From: Teichococcus aerophilus
Lineage (GTDB): Bacteria > Pseudomonadota > Alphaproteobacteria > Acetobacterales > Acetobacteraceae
Reading direction: 5' to 3'
Length of the DNA: 64,000 nt
Assembly (NCBI RefSeq): GCF_014490485.1
Contig: NZ_JACTVA010000008.1
Span: forward strand, 1-64,000
The notes beneath the pieces were generated by a model. It searched no databases and had not been told where the DNA came from. It worked only from the letters and a program-made list of their open reading frames with translations. Both the position numbers and the translations under genes were made by a program. Each line of letters begins with the position of its first letter. Position 1 is the stretch's first letter. Of the stretch, positions 14,926-23,092 are shown in pieces.

Positions 14926-17853
14926 ATGAACGCCATCACCACCTCCAAGGTCCGGCCGGGCGACCCTGGCCTGGCCGCCAAGCTGAAGCGCAACACCCAG
15001 GGTGAGGTGCGCTTCGCCCCGGCTGATCGCGGCCGCTACGCCACCGATGCCAGCATCTATCAGGTGGAACCCATCGGCGTGCTGGTGCCGCGGACGATGG
15101 AGGATGTGGAAGCGGCGGTGGCCCTGTGCCGGGAGGAAGGCGTGCCGGTGCTGCCACGCGGCGGCGGCACCAGCCAGTGCGGCCAGACCGTCAACCGCGC
15201 CCTGGTGATCGACTGCACCAAGCACCTGCGCAACGTGCTGTCGGTGGATACGGCGGCAGGGGTGGCGAAGGTGCAGCCGGGCATCGCCCTCGGCGCGCTG
15301 AACGATGCGCTGAAGCAGGACAAGCTCTTCTTCCCGGTGGACCCCTCCACCTGGGCGCGCTGCACCATCGGCGGCATGGCGGGCAACAATTCCTGCGGCA
15401 GCAAGTCCATCCGCTACGGGCTGATGGCGGACAACGTGCTGGCCATCGACGCGCTGCTGCCCAGCGGCACCCGCTTCACCTTCGGCGAGGTGGCGGACAA
15501 TCTGGGCGCCGACATCCCGGCCGAGGTGGCGGCCCTCATCCAGTCCCTGCGCGGCATCGGGGCGCGGGAGGCGGAGGAGATCGCCGCGCGCTTCCCTCGC
15601 CAGCTCCGCCGCGTCGGCGGCTATAATATCGAGGCATTGACCCCCGCCGCGCGGGCGGAAGGACGCGGCAACCTGGCGCGGCTGCTGGTGGGCAGCGAGG
15701 GCACGCTGGCCTTCTCCCAGTCGCTCGACCTGAAGCTATGGCCGATCAAGCCGCGCAAGGTGCTGGGCATCTGCCAGTTCCCCACCTTCCGCGCCGCCAT
15801 GGCCGCCAGCCAGCACCTGGTGACGCTGAACCCCGAGGCGGTCGAACTGGTGGACCGCACCATGATCGACCTCGGCCGCTCTATCCCCATCTACCGCGCC
15901 ACCATCGACGCCATCGTGCGCGGGGAGCCGGACAGCCTGCTGATCGTCGAGTTCCACGGGCATGACGACACGGCGCTGCTGCGGGACCTCGACCGGCTTG
16001 AGGAGATGATGGGCGACCTCGGCTACCCGGACGCGGTGGTGCGGGTGACGGACAGCGCCTTCCAGGCCCAGGTCGCCTCGGTGCGCGAGGCCGGGCTGAA
16101 CATCATGATGTCGATGAAGGGGGACGGGAAGCCGGTCTCCTTCATCGAGGATACCGCCGTCGACCTGCCCGACCTCGCCGACTACACCGAGCGGCTGAAC
16201 GAGGTGTTCGAGCGGCACGGCACCAAGGGCACCTGGTACGCCCATGCCAGCGTCGGCTGCCTGCATGTCCGCCCGGTGCTGAACATGAAGCAGGGCGAGG
16301 ACGTGGCGAAGATGCGCGTCATCGCCGAGGAATGCTTTGCCCTGGTGCGCGAATACAAGGGCAGCCATTCGGGCGAGCATGGCGACGGCATCGTCCGCTC
16401 CGAATTCCATGAGAGCATGTTCGGCGCCCGCATCGTCCGGGCGTTCGAGGCGGTGAAGGACGCCTTCGACCCCACCGGACTGCTGAACCCCGGCCGCGTG
16501 GTGCGGGCGCCGCGCATGGATGACCGGACGCTGTTCCGCTATCCGCCGGGATATGCGGCGGACCCTGGCGTGAAGCCGGCGCTGGACTGGTCCGCCTGGC
16601 CCGGCCCGCAGGGTGGTTTCCTCGGCGCGGTGGAGATGTGCAACAACAATGGCACCTGCCGGAAATTCGATGCCGACGTGATGTGCCCCTCCTTCCGCGC
16701 CACGCGGGACGAGCAGCACCTGACGCGCGGCCGCGCCAACACGCTGCGCCTGGCCCTGACCGGCCAGCTGGGGCCGGACGCGCTGGCGGGGGACGAGGTG
16801 GCGGAGGCGATGTCCCTCTGCGTGTCCTGCAAGGCGTGCAAGCGGGAGTGCCCCACCGGCGTCGACATGGCGAAGATGAAGATCGAGGCGCAGCACGCCC
16901 GCGCGCAGCGCCATGGCATCAAGCTGAAGGACCGCATCATCGCCGGCCTGCCGCGCTGGGCGCCCTGGGCCGCCAAGGTGCCTGCGCTGGCCAATCTGCG
17001 GGAAAGCCTGCCCGGTCTCGCCGCGCTGGGGGAGAAGTTGCTCGGCATCTCCGCCCGCCGCCCCCTGCCCCGCTTCCGCGGCGATGCCTTCCGCGATGCC
17101 GAGGCACACCGGGACGGCGTGGGCCAGGAGGTGCTGCTCTTCGCCGACACCTTCAACCGTTATTATGAGCCGGAGAATCTGCGGGACGCGGTGACGGTGC
17201 TGGGCGCCGCCGGCTTCCGCGTGCGGCCGGCCGTGGCGGCGGACGGCAAGCCGCTGTGCTGCGGCCGCACCTACCTGGCCGCCGGTATGGTGGACCGCGC
17301 GCGGGCCGAGGCGCGCCGGACGCTGGAAGCCCTCTCCGCCAGCGATGCGCCGGTGATCGGCCTGGAACCCTCCTGCCTGACCACGTTGCGGGACGAGTTC
17401 ATCTCCCTGCTACCGGGCGAGGCGGCGGAAAGGCTGGCGGCACGGGCCCACCTGGCCACCGAGTTCCTGGCGAAGCAGAAGGTGGCGCTGCCGTTGCAGG
17501 ACATCGGCACCGCGCAGGCGCATATCCATGGCCACTGCCACCAGAAATCCTTCGGCGCCTTCGCGCCCGCCGTGCAGACGTTGCGGAAGATCCCGGGGCT
17601 GGAGGTAAAGCCCATCGCGTCCTCCTGCTGCGGCATGGCCGGCGCTTTCGGCTATGACGCCCGCAACATCGAGGTGAGCCACGCCATGGCCGAACTATCC
17701 CTGCTGCCCGCCATCCGCGCCACCGCGGCGGAGGATGCCATCGTTGCCGACGGCACCTCCTGCCGCCACCAGATCCGCGACCTGTCGGGGCGGGAGGCGG
17801 TGCACTCCATCCGCCTGCTGGCCCGCGCGGTGACCGGGGCGCCGCGCGCATGA
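14926..17853 (+). CDS. FAD-linked D-2-hydroxyacid dehydrogenase with Fe-S and CCG domains (YdiJ-like)
   Basis: A 975-residue fusion enzyme. Order: FAD_binding_4 domain with the loop LPRGGGTSQCGQTVN (about residue 75), an FAD-oxidase C-terminal domain (GEHGDGIVRS), then a ferredoxin-like segment with CNNNGTCRKF and CVSCKACKRECP (two 4Fe-4S sites), and finally two cysteine-rich CCG motifs (CCGRTYLAAG, CCGMAGAFGY). This matches the YdiJ/Dld2 type of D-2-hydroxyglutarate or D-lactate dehydrogenase of about 1000 residues that passes electrons to the quinone pool. AAGGAAG precedes the ATG. The stop overlaps the DUF924 start (ATGA). The substrate is an inference from family. Confidence 0.9.
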   Translation: MNAITTSKVRPGDPGLAAKLKRNTQGEVRFAPADRGRYATDASIYQVEPIGVLVPRTMEDVEAAVALCREEGVPVLPRGGGTSQCGQTVNRALVIDCTKHLRNVLSVDTAAGVAKVQPGIALGALNDALKQDKLFFPVDPSTWARCTIGGMAGNNSCGSKSIRYGLMADNVLAIDALLPSGTRFTFGEVADNLGADIPAEVAALIQSLRGIGAREAEEIAARFPRQLRRVGGYNIEALTPAARAEGRGNLARLLVGSEGTLAFSQSLDLKLWPIKPRKVLGICQFPTFRAAMAASQHLVTLNPEAVELVDRTMIDLGRSIPIYRATIDAIVRGEPDSLLIVEFHGHDDTALLRDLDRLEEMMGDLGYPDAVVRVTDSAFQAQVASVREAGLNIMMSMKGDGKPVSFIEDTAVDLPDLADYTERLNEVFERHGTKGTWYAHASVGCLHVRPVLNMKQGEDVAKMRVIAEECFALVREYKGSHSGEHGDGIVRSEFHESMFGARIVRAFEAVKDAFDPTGLLNPGRVVRAPRMDDRTLFRYPPGYAADPGVKPALDWSAWPGPQGGFLGAVEMCNNNGTCRKFDADVMCPSFRATRDEQHLTRGRANTLRLALTGQLGPDALAGDEVAEAMSLCVSCKACKRECPTGVDMAKMKIEAQHARAQRHGIKLKDRIIAGLPRWAPWAAKVPALANLRESLPGLAALGEKLLGISARRPLPRFRGDAFRDAEAHRDGVGQEVLLFADTFNRYYEPENLRDAVTVLGAAGFRVRPAVAADGKPLCCGRTYLAAGMVDRARAEARRTLEALSASDAPVIGLEPSCLTTLRDEFISLLPGEAAERLAARAHLATEFLAKQKVALPLQDIGTAQAHIHGHCHQKSFGAFAPAVQTLRKIPGLEVKPIASSCCGMAGAFGYDARNIEVSHAMAELSLLPAIRATAAEDAIVADGTSCRHQIRDLSGREAVHSIRLLARAVTGAPRA

Positions 17854-18425
17854 GCGGCGCGCGCGACATCCTGAACTTCTGGTTCGCGGATGGGCCGGAC
17901 AGTTTCCGCCCCGCCTGGTTCCAGCGCGATGATGCCTTCGACGCCGAGATCCGCCAGCGCTTCGGAACCCTGGTGCTCCCGGCGCGGCAGGGTGAGCTGG
18001 ATTCCTGGGCGGACACCGCCGAGGGCGCGCTGGCCCTGGTGTTGGTGCTGGACCAGTTCCCGCGCAACCTGTTCCGCGGCACGCCCGAGGCCTTCGCGTC
18101 CGATGAGCATGCGCGGAAGGTGGCCCGGCAGGCCGTGCTGCAGCGGCGGCATGACCTGGCGACCGGGCCGGTGGCACGCAGTTTCTTCTACCTGCCCTTC
18201 GAGCATGGCGAAGCGCTGGCCGACCAGGACCTCTCCGTCGCGCTGTTCGAAGGGTTGCGTGACCATACGCCGAGCCGCGCGCCGGGCGGCGTCATCGATT
18301 ACGCGTGGCGTCACCGGCAGGTGATTTCCCGCTTCGGCCGGTTCCCCCACCGCAACCAGACCCTGCGCCGCAGCAATACGCCGGCCGAGGAGACTTATTT
18401 ATCACAGCCCGGAAGTGGCTTCTGA
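17850..18425 (+). CDS. DUF924 family protein
   Basis: A 191-residue DUF924 protein. The family signatures are ILNFWF near the start, LALVLVLDQFPRNLFRGTPEAFASD (residues about 55-78) and SFFYLPFEHGE, with RFGRFPHRN near the end. The fold is TPR-like and the function is unknown. It overlaps the dehydrogenase stop by four bases (ATGA), so it is probably co-translated with it. Confidence 0.9.
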   Translation: MSGARDILNFWFADGPDSFRPAWFQRDDAFDAEIRQRFGTLVLPARQGELDSWADTAEGALALVLVLDQFPRNLFRGTPEAFASDEHARKVARQAVLQRRHDLATGPVARSFFYLPFEHGEALADQDLSVALFEGLRDHTPSRAPGGVIDYAWRHRQVISRFGRFPHRNQTLRRSNTPAEETYLSQPGSGF

Positions 18426-18453
18426 GGCCGGTTTCCGGCTGGCAGAAGCTCGG

Positions 18454-18486
18454 GTTCCGCTGATCACGCGGATGTCAGCGGAACCG
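18454..18486. repeat. Perfect 10-bp inverted repeat between DUF924 and ompA genes
   Basis: GGTTCCGCTG (18454-18463) and CAGCGGAACC (18477-18486) form a perfect stem with a 13-base loop, 29 bases after the DUF924 stop. Only a short T-run follows. It could end the upstream transcript or act as a regulator site for the porin gene. Confidence 0.5.
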
Positions 18487-18580
18487 TTTCGGCGGCGGCG
18501 TGGCGCCGGGGCGGTGGAAATGCTCTTAAGCCCGTTGTGTGGCGTTGACTGTGATCGAACCCAGCCAGGGGTGGGGCCTG

Positions 18581-18610
18581 TTAACCTACTGAAAACTAAC
18601 CGGCTCTATT
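18581..18610 (+). promoter_or_regulatory. Possible promoter of the OmpA-like gene
   Basis: TTAACC (18581-18586) and TCTATT (18605-18610) are spaced by 18 bases in a locally AT-rich stretch. If used, the leader would be about 108 bases long. Only four of six positions match consensus in each box. Confidence 0.38.
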
Positions 18611-18611
18611 C

Positions 18612-18724
18612 ATGATCGTGGCCTTTTTGCCACACCGATCTTCATTCAATCGAAATAAAGCAACTGGCGCATGCAACCCGGGTTCTTTCTTCGCCCGCAC
18701 ACTGGGTTGCTGAGGAAAAAAAAT
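18612..18724 (+). promoter_or_regulatory. Structured 5' leader of the OmpA-like gene
   Basis: Two hairpins are visible. The first is GTGGC-CTTTTT-GCCAC at about 18619-18634. The second pairs GCAACCC (18673-18679) with GGGTTGC (18704-18710), whose right arm ends exactly where the ribosome binding site TGAGGA begins. An A-run then leads to the ATG. Such leaders stabilise ompA mRNA or receive small RNAs in other bacteria; here this is inference. Confidence 0.45.
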
Positions 18725-19921
18725 ATGAAGTTCCGTCATCTGCTGCTCGCAGCAACCGCCGTCGTCGCCCTGCCCGGTATGGCGATGGCTCAGTCTTCCT
18801 GGCTGCCGACGGCCGCCGCCCAGCCCATCCAGGGCGTGTACCTGGGCGCCGGCGCTGGCTGGAACCACTACGGCAAGAACAACCTGACCGCGCAGGGCGG
18901 CAATGCCGCCTACTTCGACGCGACCGGCGCCAGCCGCCAGGGCAACGCGAACTTCGACGAAGGCTTCGTCGGCGTTCTCTCCGTTGGCTATGGCTTCGGC
19001 AACGGCTTCCGCGCTGAGGTCGAGGGCAGCTACCGTTACAACGACCTGAACCACATGGGTGGCTTCCCGGGTCGTCGCGCCGGCAGCACGACCTCCAGCT
19101 CCTTCAGCAACTTCAGCGGCGAAGTGGCGCAGTACGGCGTCATGGCGAACGTGTTCTATGACTTCCAGCTGCCGCAGTGGTTCCCGACCATGCCGGTCGC
19201 CGTTGTCCCGTACATCGGTGGTGGCGTCGGTTACCTCTGGACCGACATGGACGTTAAGGGCAACCGCTCCGTCCCCGGCGGCAACCGCGTGAACATCGAC
19301 GACACCGTCGGCCAGTTCGCCTACCAGGGCATCGCCGGTCTGGCCTTCCCGATCACCTCGGTGCCGGGCCTGTCCATCACCGCCGAGTACCGTTACACGG
19401 GCACCCTGCAGGCTGACTTCGGCGGCCGCGTGACGACCCCGGCCGGTGCGAACGTGAGCCGTGGCGACTTCCAGATCGACCAGGCGCACAACCACTCCGC
19501 CCTGATCGGTGTCCGCTACGCCCTGTACACCCCGCCGGCGCCGGCGCCGGTCGTGCCCGTGGCTCCGGCTCCCGCCGCCGCCCCGGCCCCGACCCGCACC
19601 TACCTGGTGTTCTTCGACTTCGACCGCGCCGACCTGACGGACCGCGCCCGCCAGATCATCGCCGAAGCCGCCCAGAACGCTGGCCGCGTGCAGACGACGC
19701 GCATCGAAGTGGCCGGCCACGCCGACCGCTCGGGCTCGCCGCAGTACAACCAGCGCCTGTCCCAGCGCCGCGCGGACGCCGTTGCGTCCGAGCTGGCCCG
19801 CCTGGGCGTCGCCCGCTCCAACATCTCCGTCCAGGCGTTCGGCGAGAGCCGCCCGCTGGTCCCGACGGCCGATGGTGTGCGCGAGCCGCAGAACCGCCGC
19901 GTCGAAATCGTCCTGCGCTAA
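18725..19921 (+). CDS. OmpA-family outer membrane beta-barrel protein
   Basis: A 398-residue porin-like protein. It has a signal peptide (MKFRHLLLAATAVVALPG, cleavage after AMA at about residue 22), an eight-strand-like barrel rich in Gly/Tyr/Asn with Arg-Tyr-Thr strands, a Pro/Ala linker (PAPAPVVPVAPAPAAAPAP) and an OmpA C-terminal domain from about residue 290 (LVFFDFDRADLTDRARQII, VAGHADRSGS, NRRVEIVL) that binds peptidoglycan. Codon choice is more biased toward C-ending and GTT/CGT codons than its neighbours, in line with high expression. The GAGG site and AT-rich spacer fix the start. It has its own leader and terminators. Confidence 0.95.
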   Translation: MKFRHLLLAATAVVALPGMAMAQSSWLPTAAAQPIQGVYLGAGAGWNHYGKNNLTAQGGNAAYFDATGASRQGNANFDEGFVGVLSVGYGFGNGFRAEVEGSYRYNDLNHMGGFPGRRAGSTTSSSFSNFSGEVAQYGVMANVFYDFQLPQWFPTMPVAVVPYIGGGVGYLWTDMDVKGNRSVPGGNRVNIDDTVGQFAYQGIAGLAFPITSVPGLSITAEYRYTGTLQADFGGRVTTPAGANVSRGDFQIDQAHNHSALIGVRYALYTPPAPAPVVPVAPAPAAAPAPTRTYLVFFDFDRADLTDRARQIIAEAAQNAGRVQTTRIEVAGHADRSGSPQYNQRLSQRRADAVASELARLGVARSNISVQAFGESRPLVPTADGVREPQNRRVEIVLR

Positions 19922-19940
19922 TCCTCGCGGGCCGATACTA

Positions 19941-19967
19941 CGGGGGAAAGGCCAGTCCTTTCCCCCG
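19941..19967 (+). terminator. Stable 3' hairpin after the OmpA-like gene
   Basis: CGGGGGAAAGG (19941-19951) and CCTTTCCCCCG (19957-19967) make a perfect 11-bp stem, 20 bases after the stop, without a T-run. It precedes the main terminator and may protect the 3' end of an abundant mRNA. Confidence 0.55.
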
Positions 19968-20004
19968 GCAGATCGATCCATCGGAGCCGGTTGGCCCGAT
20001 GACT

Positions 20005-20030
20005 GGGGCGCCTCACGGCGCCCCTTTTTT
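20005..20030 (+). terminator. Rho-independent terminator of the OmpA-like gene
   Basis: GGGGCGC and GCGCCCC pair around a short loop (20005-20024) and are followed directly by six T residues, the classical intrinsic terminator form. Confidence 0.88.
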
Positions 20031-20128
20031 ATGCGCTGCCGGCCAGCGATGTTGCATCGCACAATAAGTCTGGATTACTGTCCTTCCAGGGATGACAAGC
20101 CACGCGGCCCTCGACTCTGGAGGGTTCC

Positions 20129-20878
20129 ATGCAACGCAGACAGTTACTTCAATGGGGCGCGGGCCTGCTGGCCACGCCCGCCCTGCTCACCCCCCGTGCC
20201 GCCCGGGCCATGGAGCCCGTCGATGTCGAGCTGGTGCTGGCCGTCGATGTCAGCCGCTCCGTCGACCAGGAAGAGCAGGAAATGCAGTTCCGCGGTTACG
20301 CCAATGCGTTCCGCGACCCGCGCCTGGCGGATGGCATCGCGCGCGGAGCCATCGGCGCCATCGCCGTGTCCTTCTTCACCTGGTCGGACTGGGACATGCA
20401 GAAGCTGCTGGTGCCCTGGACACGCATCGACAGCCGCGCCGCCGCCGCCGGCTTCGCCGAGGTGCTGGATGCCGCGCCGCGCGAGACCTTCCTCTACACC
20501 TCCATCTCCGGCGCCATCGACTACGCGTCCACCCTGTTCGGCCAGGGATTCGAGGGTACGCGGCAGGTGGTCGACATCTCCGGCGACGGGGTGAACAACT
20601 CCGGCCGCCCGCTGGCGACGGCGCGGGCGGAGGCGCTGGCCAAGGGCGTCATCCTGAATGGCCTGGCCGTGCTGGACCGCACGCCGACGCCGCCGCAGCT
20701 CATCGGCATTCAGCGGCCGCTGGACGAATACTACCAGGACGAGGTCATCGGCGGCCCCGGCAGCTTCCTGATGGTGGCGGAGGGTTTCACCGCCTTCGAA
20801 AGCGCCGTCCGCCGCAAGATCATCCGCGAGATCGCCTTCCATGCCCCCGGGCCACGGGTGGAACGCGCCTTCGCCTGA
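20129..20878 (+). CDS. DUF1194 von Willebrand A-like protein, exported
   Basis: A 249-residue DUF1194 protein. The N-terminus is a signal sequence (MQRRQLLQWGAGLLATPALL) with RR and a cleavage region ARAM. The mature part starts ELVLAVDVSRSVDQEEQEMQ: the DxSxS (DVSRS) metal-ion-dependent adhesion site of a von Willebrand A fold. Strands VVDISGDGVNNSG and ILNGLAVL follow. The function is unknown; a periplasmic binding or adhesion role is implied by the fold. A strong GGAGGG lies before the ATG. Single gene. Confidence 0.9.
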   Translation: MQRRQLLQWGAGLLATPALLTPRAARAMEPVDVELVLAVDVSRSVDQEEQEMQFRGYANAFRDPRLADGIARGAIGAIAVSFFTWSDWDMQKLLVPWTRIDSRAAAAGFAEVLDAAPRETFLYTSISGAIDYASTLFGQGFEGTRQVVDISGDGVNNSGRPLATARAEALAKGVILNGLAVLDRTPTPPQLIGIQRPLDEYYQDEVIGGPGSFLMVAEGFTAFESAVRRKIIREIAFHAPGPRVERAFA

Positions 20879-21038
20879 GCCCCGGGCGGAGCAATGCATC
20901 CGGCGCAAGGCTGGGCGGCCTTGGCATCGGGCGGTGACAGGGGGCAAGGTCCTGGCGATGCCCGGTTTCCGGGCGCGGGCGGCAGGAGTCGGGCGGTTCC
21001 GGCCGTAGCCGCTGTTTCGCCCGGCCAAGGGATCGCCA

Positions 21039-22403
21039 ATGCAAGACCAGACGGATGGCCTGCCGCCACCGCAACGCTATTGGGCGATGGCCGCCATCGC
21101 GGTCTCCATCGCCCTGGCGGTGATGGACAGTTCCATCGCCAATGTCGCCCTGCCCGTCATTGCGCGGGACCTGGATGTGCCGCCGGCGGATGTCATCCTC
21201 GTCGTCAATGCCTACCAGATCGCCACCATCCTCTCCCTGCTCCCCTTCTCCTCGCTCGGGGAAAAGGTGGGGCATGAGCGCGTCTACCGCGTCGGGCTGG
21301 TGGTGTTCACGGCGGCGTCCGTGGCCTGTGCGCTGGCCAATTCGCTGGAAGCGCTGATCGTCGCCCGGACCATCCAGGGCTTCGGGGCCGCCGGGTTGAT
21401 GAGCGTGAACACGGCCCTGCTGCGCTACATCTATCCGCAGAAGGAGCTGGGCAAGGGCGTCGGCGTCAACGCGCTGATCGTCGCCTCCGCCTCCGTCGCC
21501 GGGCCCACGGTGGGCGCCTCCATCCTCAGCATCGCGCACTGGCCGTGGATCTTCGCGGTGAACCTGCCGCTCGGGCTGCTGGCGCTGGTGCTGACGCGCT
21601 TCCTGCCGCGCACCCACCGCAGCGGCCGCCGCTTCGATACCGCCAGCGCGCTGCTCAGCGCCGCCACCTTCGGTACGCTGACGGTGGGGGTGGAACAGGC
21701 GACGCGCGGCCAGTCCTGGTGGATCGTCGGCCTGTTCGCACTGGCCTTCATCGGCTTCGGCACGGCGCTGGTGCGGCGGCAGGCAGGCCGGCCGGCGCCG
21801 CTGCTGCCGGTGGACCTGCTGGGCATCCCCATCTTCGCGTTGTCCATCGCCGTCTCCATCGGCTCCTTCACCGCGCAGATGCTGGCTTTCGTCTCCATGC
21901 CCTTCCTGTTCCAGCACAGCTTCGGGCTGACGGCGGTGCAGACCGGGCTGGTCATCACGCCCTGGCCGCTGATCATCATCCTCGTCGCCCCGGTGGCCGG
22001 CCGAATGTCGGACCGTATCTCGCCCGGCCTCTTGGGCGGCATCGGGCTGCTGGTCATGGCGGTGGGGCTTTTCCTGCTGGTGCTGCTGCCGGATGCACCG
22101 CACCCGGTCGATATCGGCTGGCGCGTCGGGCTGTGCGGCCTGGGCTTCGGCCTGTTCCAGAGCCCGAACAACCGCGTGCTGCTCGCCGCCGCCCCGCGCG
22201 AGCGCAGCGGCGGTGCCAGCGGCATGCTCTCCACCGCCCGGCTGCTAGGGCAAACCATCGGCGCCGCCCTGGCCGGGTTGGCGCTTGGCCCTGTCATCGG
22301 CAGCCAGAACGGGGCAATCTGGGCGCTGGGTGCGGCGGCCATCATCGCCGGCACCTCGGCGCTGATCAGCTTCAGCCGCCTTGCCGCGCAGAAGCGGGTA
22401 TAG
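21039..22403 (+). CDS. MFS transporter of the DHA2 (EmrB/QacA-like) group
   Basis: A 454-residue multi-pass protein with about 12-14 hydrophobic segments. The start motif AVMDSSIANVALPVIARDL and VVNAYQIATILSLLPF are typical of DHA2 drug:H+ exporters, as is motif C (GPTVGASILSIAHWPWIFAVNLPLG, split here) near residue 155. The role would be proton-driven export of a small molecule, likely a toxic compound; the substrate is unknown. No regulator gene adjoins it. A GC-rich inverted repeat (CCGGCG 22422-22427, CGCCGG 22432-22437) follows the stop, then repeat copies G and C. Confidence 0.92.
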   Translation: MQDQTDGLPPPQRYWAMAAIAVSIALAVMDSSIANVALPVIARDLDVPPADVILVVNAYQIATILSLLPFSSLGEKVGHERVYRVGLVVFTAASVACALANSLEALIVARTIQGFGAAGLMSVNTALLRYIYPQKELGKGVGVNALIVASASVAGPTVGASILSIAHWPWIFAVNLPLGLLALVLTRFLPRTHRSGRRFDTASALLSAATFGTLTVGVEQATRGQSWWIVGLFALAFIGFGTALVRRQAGRPAPLLPVDLLGIPIFALSIAVSIGSFTAQMLAFVSMPFLFQHSFGLTAVQTGLVITPWPLIIILVAPVAGRMSDRISPGLLGGIGLLVMAVGLFLLVLLPDAPHPVDIGWRVGLCGLGFGLFQSPNNRVLLAAAPRERSGGASGMLSTARLLGQTIGAALAGLALGPVIGSQNGAIWALGAAAIIAGTSALISFSRLAAQKRV

Positions 22404-22454
22404 GGCGGGTGCGTGGTATGTCCGGCGCAGGCGCCGGCACCCTGCATCGTATTG

Positions 22455-22501
22455 CCTGAAGCAGACCAAAGCGTGCCGTGTGGACGCGCGGCACGCGCTA
22501 C
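22455..22501 (+). repeat. Dispersed intergenic repeat, truncated copy G
   Basis: About 47 bases on the plus strand holding the end part of the repeat: GCCTGAA, a shortened core with ACCAAAG, and the second hairpin GCGTGCCG (22471-22478) paired with CGGCACGC (22489-22496), ending CGCTA like the CTCTA end of copy E. It lies 30 bases before copy C, in opposite orientation. Confidence 0.55.
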
Positions 22502-22530
22502 CGGGGGACCCCGTGCCCCCTCCTGCCCGC

Positions 22531-22636
22531 CTGGAGCGTGACCTGTTCATAGGCATTCACAGACCCCGCCCCAGGCCCTTACTTGATGGCGTGATTCAGG
22601 CCTGCGGTGATCCCACCGCAGGCGACCACGCTCCAG
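22531..22636 (-). repeat. Dispersed intergenic repeat, copy C, complete
   Basis: A 106-base copy and the clearest one. The terminal inverted repeats are perfect over 10 bases: CTGGAGCGTG (22531-22540) and CACGCTCCAG (22627-22636). Read on the minus strand, the first hairpin is CCTGCGGTG-GGAT-CACCGCAGG, a perfect 9-bp stem, followed by the core TGAATCACGCCATCAAGT. The hairpin bases differ from those in other copies but still pair. Confidence 0.8.
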
Positions 22637-22652
22637 CGCGAACCGGACCTGC

Positions 22653-22937
22653 ATGACCGCCCCCAGCAACAGCGACCTTTCGGCCGAGATCCTCCGCCGT
22701 GCCACCGAAGCCGGCACCGGCAAGTCCATCTGCCCCAGCGAAGTGGCCCGCGCCCTGGCCCCCGTCGCCGCCAACCCTGGCGAGGAAGCCCCCTGGCGCG
22801 GCCTGATGACGCGCGTGCGCAAGGTGGCGATGGCGTTGCAGGAGGAAGGCCGCATCGACATCCTGCGCAAGGGCAAGCCCGTGCCGGCCGAAGAGGTGCG
22901 CGGCGTCATCCGCCTGCGTATCCGCGAGACGGAATGA
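22653..22937 (+). CDS. DUF3253 family small winged-helix-like protein
   Basis: A 94-residue protein that matches DUF3253: LSAEILRRATEAGTGKSICPSEVARAL, then WRGLMTRVRKVAMALQEEGRIDILRKGKPV and a short C-terminal strand ending GVIRLRI. The predicted fold is a winged helix, suggesting nucleic-acid binding, but no function is established. It starts 17 bases after repeat copy C and is followed by an ABC transporter gene after a 155-base gap. Confidence 0.82.
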   Translation: MTAPSNSDLSAEILRRATEAGTGKSICPSEVARALAPVAANPGEEAPWRGLMTRVRKVAMALQEEGRIDILRKGKPVPAEEVRGVIRLRIRETE

Positions 22938-23092
22938 GCCACCGATGAGGCGGGTGCCTTCCATCGCCGGCGCCTCCCTCCACCCGGCTCTCTGCCCGAA
23001 CCGTGCCGCCTGCCCCTGGCGGCCCGGCCAACCGGCATGGCTGGGAACCCCTTCCATCACACAGCGTCCTTCAACCCGGAAAGCGTGATCGC

